The position numbers were made by a program, and so were the translations under genes. Below the pieces are notes generated by a model. That model did no database searches. It saw only the letters and a program-made list of their open reading frames with translations, and was not told where the DNA came from. Shown here piece after piece: positions 1-13,315 of a stretch of DNA of 64,000 bases. The stretch is from Oleidesulfovibrio alaskensis DSM 16109 (GTDB lineage: Bacteria > Desulfobacterota > Desulfovibrionia > Desulfovibrionales > Desulfovibrionaceae): positions 565,682-629,681 of the forward strand of contig NZ_KI519494.1 of NCBI RefSeq assembly GCF_000482745.1, read 5' to 3'. Within the stretch, counting starts at the first letter, position 1; each line of letters starts with the position of its first letter.

Positions 1-1133
1 TTGGCATCCGTCAGGCGGCTGCGGCTCATTTCCAGGTCTTCCGTCATGCGGTTGAACGACTGCACCAGCACACCCAGTTCATCTGTCGAGCTGTCTTCCA
101 GCCGTACAGTCAGGTCGCCGCGGGCAATGCGCTCCGTACCTTCCGCCAGCGCCATGATGGGGGCCGTCAGTTCCTTTGATAGCCTGAACCCGAACCACAT
201 GGCCCCGAGAATGATCAGCAGGGTAAGCACCCCGAGAATGAAATACAGTGTGACTTTGAGCGGATGTTTCAGAGTTTTGAGTTTTTTGTATTCGTCAAAA
301 CCGCGCACCACTCTGTCGAGCTTGTACATGAGGCCCTGACCGATGTTTTCGACCAGCACCAGATACCCTGTTCTGCCGTCGTCCACCGGCAGCACTCCCA
401 CGGCATAGTCCGCCTCCTGCCCGGGCCACAGCAGTGACCAGTAACGGGGCTGCGCTTCCAGACTGTCCCAGTCTATGCGGGCTTTGGTTTCGGCCCACAG
501 TGCGGCTGCGCTGGCATCGCCGTGCCAGTTCTGCTCGCTTCTGTCGGTGCGCAGCACACCCACCAGCAGCAGATTGTACTCCTGCTGTTTTTTCTGGAGA
601 TAGGCATCCATGCTTTTTCCGCCCCAGGCAAACCGGCGTTCGATGATTTCCTTTACGATGAAATCGCCGCGCTGGTTCAGCCTGTCACGGGTTGTGCTGT
701 ATAGTGTCTGCCCCACGTCCAGCGCCATTTCCATGGACGTTTCCACCTGACTTTTGAACCAGTAGTCCACGGACGTCTGCACAAAGCGCGCACTGACCAC
801 AAACATGAGCACGGTGGGAAAAAGAGAAAGCGACATGAAGGCCAGCACCAGCCGTGTGCGCAGCCGCGACCCCAGCACTCTGCGGCGGCGTTCCAGTATC
901 AGCTTGACGCCGTTGCGCACCACTATGAACAGCACCAGCAGCAGCAGAATGAAGTTGAGATTGAAAAGCGCGAGGAAAAAGTAGGAATCAACGCCGAGGT
1001 ACGTCAGTTCAACCCAGGTGAGGATAATGACGGCAAGAAAAGCCACGGCGGCAAGAAGGAGTTCACGCTGGCGGCGTTTGCGTTCACGCGTGTCCGCCAC
1101 GCTTACCCGTATGGTGCTCTGTTCGTCTGTCAT
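1..1133 (-). CDS. NtrY-like sensor histidine kinase (N-terminal part, runs off window)
   Basis: Read on the minus strand from ATG at 1133 (MTDEQSTIRV) the frame stays open to the window edge, giving about 377 residues without the catalytic domain. A basic stretch is followed by two membrane helices (about residues 23-43 and 48-68), a third near 95-115, an extracytoplasmic sensing region of about 150 residues, another helix near 285-305 and then a HAMP-like segment (LTAPIMALAEGTERIARGDL). This multi-helix input region plus HAMP is typical of NtrY-type kinases that pair with sigma-54 response regulators. The PAS, HisKA and HATPase domains should lie beyond the window start, so the kinase call rests on architecture only. 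It starts 13 bases after the DUF4390 stop and is probably co-transcribed with that gene. Confidence 0.72.
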   Translation of the reverse strand, partial: MTDEQSTIRVSVADTRERKRRQRELLLAAVAFLAVIILTWVELTYLGVDSYFFLALFNLNFILLLLVLFIVVRNGVKLILERRRRVLGSRLRTRLVLAFMSLSLFPTVLMFVVSARFVQTSVDYWFKSQVETSMEMALDVGQTLYSTTRDRLNQRGDFIVKEIIERRFAWGGKSMDAYLQKKQQEYNLLLVGVLRTDRSEQNWHGDASAAALWAETKARIDWDSLEAQPRYWSLLWPGQEADYAVGVLPVDDGRTGYLVLVENIGQGLMYKLDRVVRGFDEYKKLKTLKHPLKVTLYFILGVLTLLIILGAMWFGFRLSKELTAPIMALAEGTERIARGDLTVRLEDSSTDELGVLVQSFNRMTEDLEMSRSRLTDA

Positions 1134-1145
1134 GGCGGGCGTGGT

Positions 1146-1748
1146 CTAGAAGGTGAAAGTCATCGAATAGCTGATGGGCGGGGCGACATCCCACGACCAG
1201 AAAAAAAGCGTTTTGGAAAGCCAGGGCGGTACATCGGCATGGCGCAGGGTCACATCCAGCGCGACAACGTACTCGCGGTCGTGTTCCAGCGTGTTGAGCC
1301 TGCACAGCGGCAGCACCATACGGCTCCATGTGGAGTCAAGCAGCGCCTTGAGTGATTTATTCCTGTTGGGGGCTTTTCTGTCCGGTTCCGTCAGTATGAA
1401 TTCCCGGGTGAGCGGGTCCATCTGCAGGGTGGACAGGCCTTCTATGGAAACCAGCGAGCCGCGGGGGATAAAGGAACTGCGCCTGCTCAGGCTCACAGTG
1501 CTGGTCAGGTTGATGGCCGAACCTTCGCGCAGGTCGCGTTTGAGCATTTCCAGATCACTGACGCTGACCCCGAACCGCAGCACCAGTTTGTCATCCACCG
1601 TATCCAGCACAAAGCTGTCCAGTTCGAGCTGCTGGGCGGCGGAAGGACGTGTGTCTTCTGCCGCCGCCTGCGCGCCGGTGCACAGGCCGATGGCGGCCGT
1701 CAAGGTCAGAATCAGACAAAGGAATATGGAGCGGATGTGCAGTCGCAT
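1146..1748 (-). CDS. DUF4390 domain-containing exported protein
   Basis: A 200-residue protein starting at MRLHIRSIFL, with a clear signal peptide (hydrophobic core LCLILTLTAAIGLCTGAQA, likely cleaved after AQA). The mature part is a beta-rich domain with repeated charged/hydrophobic alternation and a conserved-looking C-terminal segment ending in Phe. This matches DUF4390, a family of unknown function commonly encoded next to NtrY-like kinases in delta-proteobacteria. The frame is open 28 codons further upstream, but that part has no signal-like sequence, so the later start is preferred. It follows the rpoC terminator and needs its own promoter, which I could not identify. Confidence 0.7.
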   Translation of the reverse strand: MRLHIRSIFLCLILTLTAAIGLCTGAQAAAEDTRPSAAQQLELDSFVLDTVDDKLVLRFGVSVSDLEMLKRDLREGSAINLTSTVSLSRRSSFIPRGSLVSIEGLSTLQMDPLTREFILTEPDRKAPNRNKSLKALLDSTWSRMVLPLCRLNTLEHDREYVVALDVTLRHADVPPWLSKTLFFWSWDVAPPISYSMTFTF

Positions 1749-1961
1749 GAGCCGTCTGTGCGTTGGGGTTACTGAGGCATGGGGAAGCCTGCCCGGATAT
1801 TGTTCTTCGCACACGGGTGCCATGTTTGGCAAGCCGGGGCTGTACCTGTTGTATCACAGGTGTGCGGGCATCCGTCTTTCCGGCACGGCGCAGCCGCTGC
1901 GGCAGAAAAAAACGTGACTGTCCGGCTGAAACTGAAAGCATACCGGCGACTTGCGGCTGCA

Positions 1962-1993
1962 CAAAAAAAGCCCCCGCCGGAGCGGGGGCTTTG
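1962..1993 (-). terminator. Rho-independent terminator after rpoC
   Basis: On the minus strand an AAAGCCCCCGC stem, TCCG loop and GCGGGGGCTTT stem are followed by a T run. It lies 25 bases past the rpoC stop and should end the ribosomal/RNA polymerase transcript. Confidence 0.92.
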
Positions 1994-2017
1994 GTATCTG
2001 CAGGGTGGAAAAGACGG

Positions 2018-6178
<4,161 letters not shown>

Positions 6179-6253
6179 GTTACTACCCCACCAAAGTTGA
6201 ATTGCAGCGGGTTTCTCGTCGCGCTTGGCGCGATAAAATCCTGTATTCAGACA

Positions 6254-6276
6254 GGGCGGCCCTGTGCGGGCCGCCC
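6254..6276 (-). other. Perfect 9-bp hairpin between rpoB and rpoC
   Basis: GGGCGGCCC and its exact complement are separated by a five-base loop in the 112-base rpoB-rpoC gap. No T run follows on the minus strand, so it is not a classical terminator. It may mark an RNA processing or stability site in the rpoBC message. Function is inferred only. Confidence 0.5.
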
Positions 6277-6290
6277 CGTTGCCGTATTTG

Positions 6291-9200
6291 CTAGTAGCTG
6301 GTGCCGTCGCCGAAGGTCATTCCCGCACGCTTGGTGCGTTTTTTGCCTTCTTCCTGATGCAGGGTGACGTCAAGGCCCAGAGACATGAGTTCCTTCACCA
6401 GAACGTTGAAGGACTCGGGCAGACCTGCTTCAAGGAAGTTGTCACCCTTCACGACCTTTTCGTACATCTTCACTCGGCCGGTCACGTCGTCGGACTTGAC
6501 CGTGAGGAATTCCTGCAACAGATATGCGGCACCGTATGCTTCCAGTGCCCACACTTCCATTTCACCCAGACGCTGGCCGCCGAACTGAGCCTTACCGCCC
6601 AGCGGCTGCTGGGTGACAAGCGAGTAGGGGCCGGTGGAACGGGCGTGGATTTTTTCGTCAACAAGGTGGTGCAGCTTAAGGATGTACATGACACCCGTGG
6701 TGACACGGTTGTGGAACCGGACACCGGTGCGGCCGTCGTACAGCTCGGTTTTGCCGTCGTTGGCAAGCCCTGCCTGCTCCATCCAGCTCCAGATTTGCTC
6801 TTCGGTGGCACCGTCGAACACGGGAGTCTTGGTCACAATGCCGTCGCGCAGTCTGCGCACGGACCGGACAAAGGTCTCGTCGTCCATGTTGTCCACCTCG
6901 GAGGAAATGGCATCGGACGCGAACACTGTTTTCACCTGTTCGCGCACGGACGCAAGATCCTGACCGTGTTCCAGCATCAGCGCCAGTTTGCGGCCCATTT
7001 CCTTTGCGGCCCAGCCCAGGTGCGTTTCCATAATCTGCCCGATGTTCATACGGGAGGGAACGCCCAGCGGGTTGAGCACGATGTCCACGGGGCGGCCGTC
7101 GGCGAAGAAGGGCATGTCTTCCTGCGGCAGTATGCAGGATACGACACCCTTGTTACCGTGGCGGCCTGCCATTTTGTCACCCACGTTCAGCTTACGCTTA
7201 ACGGCGATGTGCACTTTGGCCATCTTGATGACGCCGGGGGGCAGGTCGTCGCCTTCGGTCACTTTTTCACGCTTGGATTCGTACATGGCGTTGATGAACT
7301 CGATCTGACGATCGTATGATTCCAGCGCCTGCTGTACGGCCTCGTTGGTGTCTTTGCTCTTGAAGAGGCCGGAGAGCTTCTTCACCGGCAGACCTTCAAG
7401 CATTTCCGCGGTCAGGGTCTGGCCTGCCTCGGCGATGACTTCGCCTTTTTTCTGCCCGGCCAGTCCGTAAGCAAGCTGCTTGCCCACCACAACGGGTGCC
7501 AGCTTTTCACGGGTGGTTTCGGTCAGTGCGCGGATGTGATCTTTCTCTTTCTGATCCAGCCGTGCCAGCTCGTAATCTTCGATGTTGCGCGTGCGCTCGT
7601 CCTTTTCGCCGGAACGGCGGTTGAACAGCTTGACGTCGATGACAGTACCTTCGATTCCCGGCGGAACCTTCAGCGACGTGTTTTTCACGTCGCGGGCCTT
7701 TTCACCGAAGATGGCGCGCAGCAGTTTTTCTTCCGGCGTAAGCTGTGTTTCACCCTTGGGAGTGATTTTGCCCACCAGAATGTCATCGGGCTTTACATTG
7801 GCGCCGATGCGGATAATGCCGCTGCCGTCAAGGTTGCGCAGCATGTCTTCGCCCACGTTGGGAATATCGCGGGTGATTTCTTCGGGGCCCAGCTTGGTGT
7901 CACGGGCGACAACTTCAAATTCCTCGATGTGCACGGAGGTGAAGACATCTTCCTTCACGCAGCGTTCGGAGATGAGGATGGAGTCTTCGAAGTTGTAACC
8001 GCACCAGGGCATGAAAGCCACCACAAGGTTTTTACCCAGCGCCAGTTCGCCGTCTTCGATACCGGGACCGTCAGCCAGCACGTCACCTTTGCGGATAACC
8101 TGACCGCGGCTTACGAGGGGCTTTTGTCCGAAGCACGAACTCTGGTTGGACTTGTGATATTTCTGCAGGTCGTACGAACGCACGCCCCCCGTCCTGGGGT
8201 ACAGGTCGCCTTCGTAGGAAACCACGATGCGGTCTGCGTCGGCGTAGCGCACGACACCGTCTGCCTCTGCGATGATACATGCACCGGAGTCGCGGGCCAC
8301 GTCCGCTTCCATACCGGTACCCACGATGGGCTTGGTGCTGCGCAGCAGCGGAACTGCCTGACGCTGCATGTTGGAGCCCATGAGTGCGCGGTTGGCGTCG
8401 TCATGCTCAAGGAACGGAATCAGCGCAGCGGAGATGGAAACCATCTGGCTGGGCGAAATGTCCATGAGGGTGACTTCTTCGCGCGGGGACATGATAACGT
8501 CGCCACGCACACGGGTGGTTACGAATTCGTCCACGAACCGGTGATCGCCATCAAGACGCGCGTTGGCCTGCGCCACCACTTCGCCGTGTTCGCTGGATGC
8601 GTCGAGGTATTTGACCTCGTCGGTCACCTGTCCGTCGCGCACAACGCGGTACGGGGTTTCGATGAAACCGAAGTCGTTCACCTTGGCATAGGTGGTCAGC
8701 GAAACGATAAGGCCGATGTTCGGACCTTCAGGAGTTTCAATGGGGCAGATGCGGCCGTAGTGCGACGTATGCACGTCACGCACTTCAAAGCCTGCGCGTT
8801 CGCGGGTAAGACCGCCGGGGCCCAGAGCGGAAAGACGCCGCTTGTGCGTCACTTCGGAAAGGGCGTTGGTCTGGTCCATAAACTGCGACAGCTGCGAGGT
8901 GCCGAAGAATTCCTTCAGCACTGCCTGCACAGGCTTGGGGTTGATGAGATCGTGCGGCATCAGCGTGGAGACTTCCTGCAGGCTCATGCGTTCCTTGATG
9001 GCACGTTCCATGCGCACAAGGCCGATGCGGTACTGGTTTTCCACCAGTTCACCCACAGGACGCACGCGGCGGTTGCCCAGATGGTCGATATCGTCCGCGG
9101 GGCCGTGTGTGTCCTTCAGGTGGTTGAGCACACGGATGGCGGTAAGGATGTCTTCATCGGTCAGCACGCGTTCCTGCGTGGTGGTCAGACCCAGACGCTG

Positions 9201-10418
9201 GTTGAGCTTGTACCGTCCCACGGGCGACAGGTCGTAATAATCGGGATTGCGGAACAGGTTCTCGAAGAACGTGCTGGCAATCTCGGGTGTGGGGGGCGAG
9301 CTGGGACGCAGCCTGCGGTAAATTTCCACACGGGCCTGTTCCTGATCGGCAGTTTTGTCGAGCAGCAGGGTGTCGCGGATGGAGGAAGACGTGTCGCTGC
9401 CTTTGGTGTGCAGCACGGGCACGCGCTTGATGCTGCATTCACGCAGACGGTCGATGAGGTCAAGAGTGATCTCGTCGGCGGCTTCTGCCAGCACTTCGCC
9501 GGTTGCTTCGTCCACGATGTCTTCGGCCAGAAACATGCCTGCGATGTAGTCGGGGGCGACTTCAACCGCGGGAATGCCTGCTTCGAGCATCAGGCGCCAC
9601 GAACGCTTGGTGTAGGGTTTGCCGGCCTTGGCGATGACCTTGCCTTCGCCGTCGGCCACATCGGCATAGGCCACGTCCTTGCGGTACAGGTCTTTGTCCA
9701 GTTCCCACATCAGACGGCCGTCGTCTTCAAGCGTGTAGTATTCTTTTTTGTAGAAGTACTCCAGAATGTCAGAGCGGCTCATGCCCATGGCCTTGAAAAG
9801 GATGGTGGCGGGCATTTTGCGGCGGCGGTCGATGCGGACGTAGAGTATATCTTTATGGTCGTAGTCGAAATCAAGCCAGGAACCGCGCATGGGGATAACG
9901 CGGCAGCTGTACAGCACCTTGCGGCTGGAATGGGTCTTGCCGGCGTCATGCTCAAAGATGATGCCGGGAGAACGCTGCAGCTGGTTGACGATGACACGCT
10001 CGGTACCATTTATGATAAAGGTGCCTTTTTCCGTCATCAGCGGCAGAGTGCCGAAATAGATATCCTGTTCCTTGATGTCCCTGATGGTGCGGTTTTCAGA
10101 GTCTTCGTCCACATCGTACACGACCAGACGCACCTTGATACGGATAGGAGCCTCATAGGTCAGACCCTTGGAGATGCATTCGGCCTGATCGTATTTGGGC
10201 TCGCCTATTTCGTAGCTGACATACTCAAGGCTAGCGGTTCTGTTGAAATCCTCGATGGGGAACACAGATCTGAACACACCCTCAAGCCCCTCGTCAGGAG
10301 CAAGAGCGGCCGCGCCTTCCTGCAGGAACTTCTTGTACGAGTCGACCTGAAGATTGAGCAGGTGCGGAATCGGAAGAGTGACTTCGATCTTGCCGAATTT
10401 TTTTGTGAGCTGGCCCAT
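6291..10418 (-). CDS. rpoB: DNA-directed RNA polymerase subunit beta
   Basis: A 1375-residue beta subunit of RNA polymerase, forming with beta' the catalytic cleft. The rifampicin-pocket motif SQLSQFMDQTN followed by HKRRLSALGPGG is intact and of the sensitive-type sequence. Also seen are the C-terminal GDKMAGRHGNKG active-site segment and the closing anchor region (PLGGKAQFGGQRLGEMEVWA). The start ATG at 10418 follows a good Shine-Dalgarno, GAGGTG, at five-base spacing. Unlike the E. coli arrangement, the gene is separated from rplL by nearly 500 bases that contain a terminator-like stem and an apparent separate promoter. Confidence 0.98.
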   Translation of the reverse strand: MGQLTKKFGKIEVTLPIPHLLNLQVDSYKKFLQEGAAALAPDEGLEGVFRSVFPIEDFNRTASLEYVSYEIGEPKYDQAECISKGLTYEAPIRIKVRLVVYDVDEDSENRTIRDIKEQDIYFGTLPLMTEKGTFIINGTERVIVNQLQRSPGIIFEHDAGKTHSSRKVLYSCRVIPMRGSWLDFDYDHKDILYVRIDRRRKMPATILFKAMGMSRSDILEYFYKKEYYTLEDDGRLMWELDKDLYRKDVAYADVADGEGKVIAKAGKPYTKRSWRLMLEAGIPAVEVAPDYIAGMFLAEDIVDEATGEVLAEAADEITLDLIDRLRECSIKRVPVLHTKGSDTSSSIRDTLLLDKTADQEQARVEIYRRLRPSSPPTPEIASTFFENLFRNPDYYDLSPVGRYKLNQRLGLTTTQERVLTDEDILTAIRVLNHLKDTHGPADDIDHLGNRRVRPVGELVENQYRIGLVRMERAIKERMSLQEVSTLMPHDLINPKPVQAVLKEFFGTSQLSQFMDQTNALSEVTHKRRLSALGPGGLTRERAGFEVRDVHTSHYGRICPIETPEGPNIGLIVSLTTYAKVNDFGFIETPYRVVRDGQVTDEVKYLDASSEHGEVVAQANARLDGDHRFVDEFVTTRVRGDVIMSPREEVTLMDISPSQMVSISAALIPFLEHDDANRALMGSNMQRQAVPLLRSTKPIVGTGMEADVARDSGACIIAEADGVVRYADADRIVVSYEGDLYPRTGGVRSYDLQKYHKSNQSSCFGQKPLVSRGQVIRKGDVLADGPGIEDGELALGKNLVVAFMPWCGYNFEDSILISERCVKEDVFTSVHIEEFEVVARDTKLGPEEITRDIPNVGEDMLRNLDGSGIIRIGANVKPDDILVGKITPKGETQLTPEEKLLRAIFGEKARDVKNTSLKVPPGIEGTVIDVKLFNRRSGEKDERTRNIEDYELARLDQKEKDHIRALTETTREKLAPVVVGKQLAYGLAGQKKGEVIAEAGQTLTAEMLEGLPVKKLSGLFKSKDTNEAVQQALESYDRQIEFINAMYESKREKVTEGDDLPPGVIKMAKVHIAVKRKLNVGDKMAGRHGNKGVVSCILPQEDMPFFADGRPVDIVLNPLGVPSRMNIGQIMETHLGWAAKEMGRKLALMLEHGQDLASVREQVKTVFASDAISSEVDNMDDETFVRSVRRLRDGIVTKTPVFDGATEEQIWSWMEQAGLANDGKTELYDGRTGVRFHNRVTTGVMYILKLHHLVDEKIHARSTGPYSLVTQQPLGGKAQFGGQRLGEMEVWALEAYGAAYLLQEFLTVKSDDVTGRVKMYEKVVKGDNFLEAGLPESFNVLVKELMSLGLDVTLHQEEGKKRTKRAGMTFGDGTSY

Positions 10419-10779
10419 TTTTTCACCTCAGAAAGAGACGTTTTTCCGGAAGCGGCAATCCGCGATACGAGCAAGCGGGACGCCCGGCAGGCCCGGAATG
10501 TTCGGTGACGCGGGCAGGCTGCTGCCCGTGGCACGCTATGTCGTCGGTCGTAAGACTTGATGCGACGCAATGACAGGTGTTACTACCTGTTGGCACAGAA
10601 CAAAAAGCAAAACGACCGTGAAAATCGTTGAGCACGAAAGAACGGGTGACGGCGGCTACTGCGTTGCCATCACCTGATGTAATATGAATTCGGGTAGTTG
10701 GGTGTGCTTTTTGGGGAAGCAATGTACCGCCCGATACAGAAGTGCTTACACAGAGTGGAGATTGGTTAACCAAATTTAT

Positions 10780-10808
10780 ATGATAGTCTAAATCTTTTCT
10801 GAGTGCAA
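10780..10808 (-). promoter_or_regulatory. Candidate sigma-70 promoter for rpoBC
   Basis: On the minus strand TTGCAC (10808-10803), a 17-base spacer and TATCAT (10785-10780) form a plausible housekeeping promoter inside an AT-rich patch. Initiation near 10773 would give rpoB a leader of about 355 nucleotides. No accepted gene lies in 10419-10911, which holds only this promoter, the leader and the rplL-proximal hairpin. Confidence 0.55.
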
Positions 10809-10847
10809 GTCGTTTTGTACGTAATTTGACGTGCCCGAAAGCAGAAG

Positions 10848-10880
10848 AGGCGCGGGCACATGTGACAAGTGCCCGCGCCT
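10848..10880 (-). terminator. Terminator or attenuator hairpin between rplL and rpoB
   Basis: A perfect 12-bp stem (AGGCGCGGGCAC with its complement) around a nine-base loop lies about 30 bases past rplL. The bases after the stem on the minus strand are CTTCTGC, a weak U tract, so partial read-through is likely. It sits exactly where many bacteria attenuate transcription between rplJL and rpoBC. Confidence 0.6.
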
Positions 10881-10911
10881 TTAATTCGCCGTAACGGCGA
10901 CAAAGCCGAAT

Positions 10912-11295
10912 TTACTTCACTTCGACTTCGGCACCGGCTTCTTTCAGCTGCTTTGCAGCTTCTTCAGCGTCGTCCTTGGACACGGCTTCCTTCAGGGTGG
11001 AGGGAGTGCCGTCAACTTTTTCTTTGGCTTCCTTCAGACCCAGGCCGGTCAGAGCGCGCACAACCTTGATGACAGCGATCTTGTTGGCGCCGGGGCTCTT
11101 CAGGATCACGTCAAATTCGGTCTTTTCTTCTTCTGCGGGAGCAGCGGCTTCAGCAGGAGCAGCAGCCATGGCAGCCACAGGAGCGGCAGCGGAAACGCCG
11201 AACTTTTCTTCCAGTTCCTTGATGAACTCGGACAGTTCGAGAACGGTCATGCCGGCGATGAATTCAACAACTTGTTCTTTGGTGATATCGGACAT
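10912..11295 (-). CDS. rplL: 50S ribosomal protein L7/L12
   Basis: A 127-residue stalk protein that recruits translation GTPases to the ribosome. It has the N-terminal dimerisation helices (EQVVEFIAGMTVLELSEFIK), an Ala/Pro-rich flexible hinge near residues 38-58 and the conserved C-terminal domain containing KTEFDVIL and GLGLKEAKEKVDG. Length is normal. It lies 39 bases downstream of rplJ in the usual L10-L12 pair, so the stoichiometric stalk complex is made from one message. Confidence 0.97.
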   Translation of the reverse strand: MSDITKEQVVEFIAGMTVLELSEFIKELEEKFGVSAAAPVAAMAAAPAEAAAPAEEEKTEFDVILKSPGANKIAVIKVVRALTGLGLKEAKEKVDGTPSTLKEAVSKDDAEEAAKQLKEAGAEVEVK

Positions 11296-11334
11296 CTGTA
11301 ATCTCCTGATAGTAATAAAATGTGTCTTGAGCGG

Positions 11335-11856
11335 TTAAGCTGCTTCTTTCTGTTCCTGAATGGCCTTGAGAGCGTACAGGAAGTTGCGCAGAAGGTTTGC
11401 GAAGAGGCAGACAAAGTTCGTGGGAACAGCGTTCATTGTGCCCAGTGCCTTGGCGAGCAGTTCCTGCTTACCGGGCAGCTTGGCAAGAGCATCAAGCTGT
11501 TTGTCGTCGAGGAACTGGCCCTCGAGGCTGCCAAAACGGATGGCAAACAGCTTGCTTCCCTTACGGAATTCAACGAGCGCCTTAGCCACGGCCACGGGAT
11601 CTTCCGACCCAAAGGCCACGCCGCAGTTCTCAGAGAAGTTATCCTTGAGAACGTCGTGCGTGCCGCCGGTAAGGGCGATCCGCGCCAGAGTGTTTTTGAC
11701 TACGGTGTAGTCGCCGCCGCTTTCGCGCAGCTTAACTCTGAGACGGGTCAGCTCTTCCACCGGCATACCCTTGAAATCGGTCACAACTGCAATGGGAGCA
11801 GCGTCGGCTTTTGCCTTCAGCTGTTCGATAATTGCAGCTTTTTCAGACCTTTTCAT
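11335..11856 (-). CDS. rplJ: 50S ribosomal protein L10
   Basis: This 173-residue protein anchors L7/L12 dimers to 23S rRNA. The N-terminal RNA-binding domain (MKRSEKAAIIEQLKAK, then TDFKGMPVEELTRLR) and the long C-terminal helix that binds L12 are recognisable. The ATG at 11856 follows AAGGAGAATC. The 176-base upstream gap carries a probable autoregulatory L10 leader, so expression is likely controlled by L10-L12 complex binding. Confidence 0.96.
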   Translation of the reverse strand: MKRSEKAAIIEQLKAKADAAPIAVVTDFKGMPVEELTRLRVKLRESGGDYTVVKNTLARIALTGGTHDVLKDNFSENCGVAFGSEDPVAVAKALVEFRKGSKLFAIRFGSLEGQFLDDKQLDALAKLPGKQELLAKALGTMNAVPTNFVCLFANLLRNFLYALKAIQEQKEAA

Positions 11857-11867
11857 GGATTCTCCTT

Positions 11868-11960
11868 AAAGCTAAGGGTGCCTAGTGGAAATGCCGAGCG
11901 AAGGAGATGTCTCGGCAGGGTATTACGGCCGTAGGCCTACCTGCTTTCTTCGACTCGAAT
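11868..11960 (-). ncRNA. L10 ribosomal protein leader (autoregulatory mRNA element)
   Basis: On the minus strand the sequence just ahead of rplJ contains AAAGCAGG, a short spacer region, and then CCTGCCGAGACAT, with a following CTCGGCA that can pair with TGCCGAG. This resembles the conserved core of L10 leaders, where the L10-L12 complex binds and represses translation of rplJL. I recognised it by motif and position; a covariance search would be needed to fix exact ends. Confidence 0.65.
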
Positions 11961-11981
11961 TTCCTGTCCAATTGTCAACAA

Positions 11982-12010
11982 AGCTTGGGCAACCGCAGTT
12001 GCCCAAGCCT
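11982..12010 (-). terminator. Hairpin after rplA (partial terminator or attenuator)
   Basis: On the minus strand GCTTGGGCAAC, loop TGCG and GTTGCCCAAGC form a perfect 11-bp stem, followed by TTTGTTGACA. The T run is short. The stem sits between rplA and the L10 leader and may reduce read-through from rplKA into rplJL. A TTGACA hexamer directly after it could belong to an internal promoter, but I see no convincing -10. Confidence 0.55.
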
Positions 12011-12032
12011 GATATGGCGACTTCCGGAAGGA

Positions 12033-12740
12033 CTAGCCTTCGAGGAAGCGTCTGATGTCGTTGGGGTCCACCTTGAAGCCGGGGCCCATGGTGGTGGAAA
12101 CCGACATGGTCTTCATGTAGGTGCCCTTGGCGGAAGAAGGCTTCAGGCGCTGAACGGTATCGAGCAGGGCCTTGAGGTTCTCCGCAATTTTCTGGGGGCC
12201 GAAGGAGACCTTGCCGAGCGGTGCGTGCAGCACGCCGGCTTTGTCTACCTTGAACTCCACACGGCCGGCTTTCACTTCGGAAACAGCCTTGGCCACGTCA
12301 AAGGTGACGGTACCGGTCTTGGCGTTGGGCATCAGACCACGGGGGCCGAGCACCCGGCCGATCTGGCCCACAAGAGCCATGACGTCAGGAGTGGCGATGG
12401 CGCTGTCAAAATCCAGCATGCCGCCTTTCACCTGTTCGACCAGGTCTTCTGCACCAACGATGTCGGCGCCTGCTTCACGGGCTTCGGCCTGCTTTTCGCC
12501 TTTGCAGAAAACAGCAACGCGAACAGTCTTACCAAGGCCGTTGGGCAGGGTTACAGCACCGCGGACCATCTGGTCGGAGTACTTGGGGTCGACACCGAGA
12601 CAGATTGCTACGTCAACGGTTTCGTCAAATTTGGCAAACGAGGCTTCGAGGGACTTTGCAACCGCGTCCTCTACCGAGAAACGGACTGCGAGGTCGGTTC
12701 CGTCGGTTGCCTTGCGGTATTTTTTTCCGTGCTTGGGCAT
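12033..12740 (-). CDS. rplA: 50S ribosomal protein L1
   Basis: A 235-residue L1-stalk protein that contacts 23S rRNA near the E site and usually acts as translational repressor of rplKA. The start is set at [11 protein letters not shown], the conserved N-terminus of the family; an open extension of 23 codons upstream does not look like L1. Conserved blocks include [28 protein letters not shown] and the C-terminal MGPGFKVD. It is 95 bases downstream of rplK. Confidence 0.97.
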
Positions 12741-12835
12741 GATTACCCACCCCTTCTTATAATCTCCTGCCGCTTGATCACTGGAATAAAATGCCGGAGT
12801 ATCCGGCAAGCGGCAGTAATGTTGATTAAGGAATG

Positions 12836-13258
12836 CTACTTGACGTCAATGCCCATGCTGCGTGCGGTACCTGCGATCGTTTTCACGGCACCGGGCAGAT
12901 CTTTGGCAGAAAGGTCAGGCATCTTCAACTTGGCGATTTCTTCCACCTGTTCCATGGTCACGGAACCGACCTTGGTCTTGTTGGGTTCTCCGGAACCCTT
13001 GGCGACCTTGGCGGCCTTGGCCAGCAGAACCGAGGCGGGGGGAGTTTTGGTGATGAACGTGAAGGAACGGTCGGCATATGCGGTGATCACTACGGGAATC
13101 ACCATGCCTTTCTGATCCTGAGTCCGGGCGTTGAACGCCTTGCAGAACTCCATGATGTTCAGGCCGTGCTGACCCAGTGCGGGGCCAACAGGCGGAGAGG
13201 GATTCGCTGCGCCTGCCTGAATCTGAAGTTTGATCTTTGCTATTTCTTTCTTAGCCAT
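12836..13258 (-). CDS. rplK: 50S ribosomal protein L11
   Basis: This 140-residue protein forms the base of the ribosomal stalk and the GTPase-associated centre together with 23S rRNA. The start [13 protein letters not shown] is the normal N-terminus. The Pro-rich [21 protein letters not shown] motif region and the C-terminal rRNA-binding domain are present. It is 57 bases downstream of nusG in the classical nusG-rplK-rplA order. Confidence 0.97.
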
Positions 13259-13315
13259 TGCTGTAACCTCTATGGGTATCACCGTTCGGGTGAACGGTGA
13301 ATCGCATCGGTGTCA

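Noticed and set aside
1790..1850. TGGCACCCGTGTGCG on the minus strand as a sigma-54 promoter for the DUF4390/kinase pair
   Set aside because: The GG to GC spacing is one base short of the required ten.
7536..10508. A 990-codon open frame on the plus strand opposite rpoB
   Set aside because: Antisense shadow of rpoB with the same composition bias; no recognisable motif.
10423..10773. A 116-codon TTG-started frame filling the rpoB leader and ending just before the rpoB start
   Set aside because: No ribosome-binding site, no internal Met, no recognisable sequence; likely chance, although its fit to the leader is curious.
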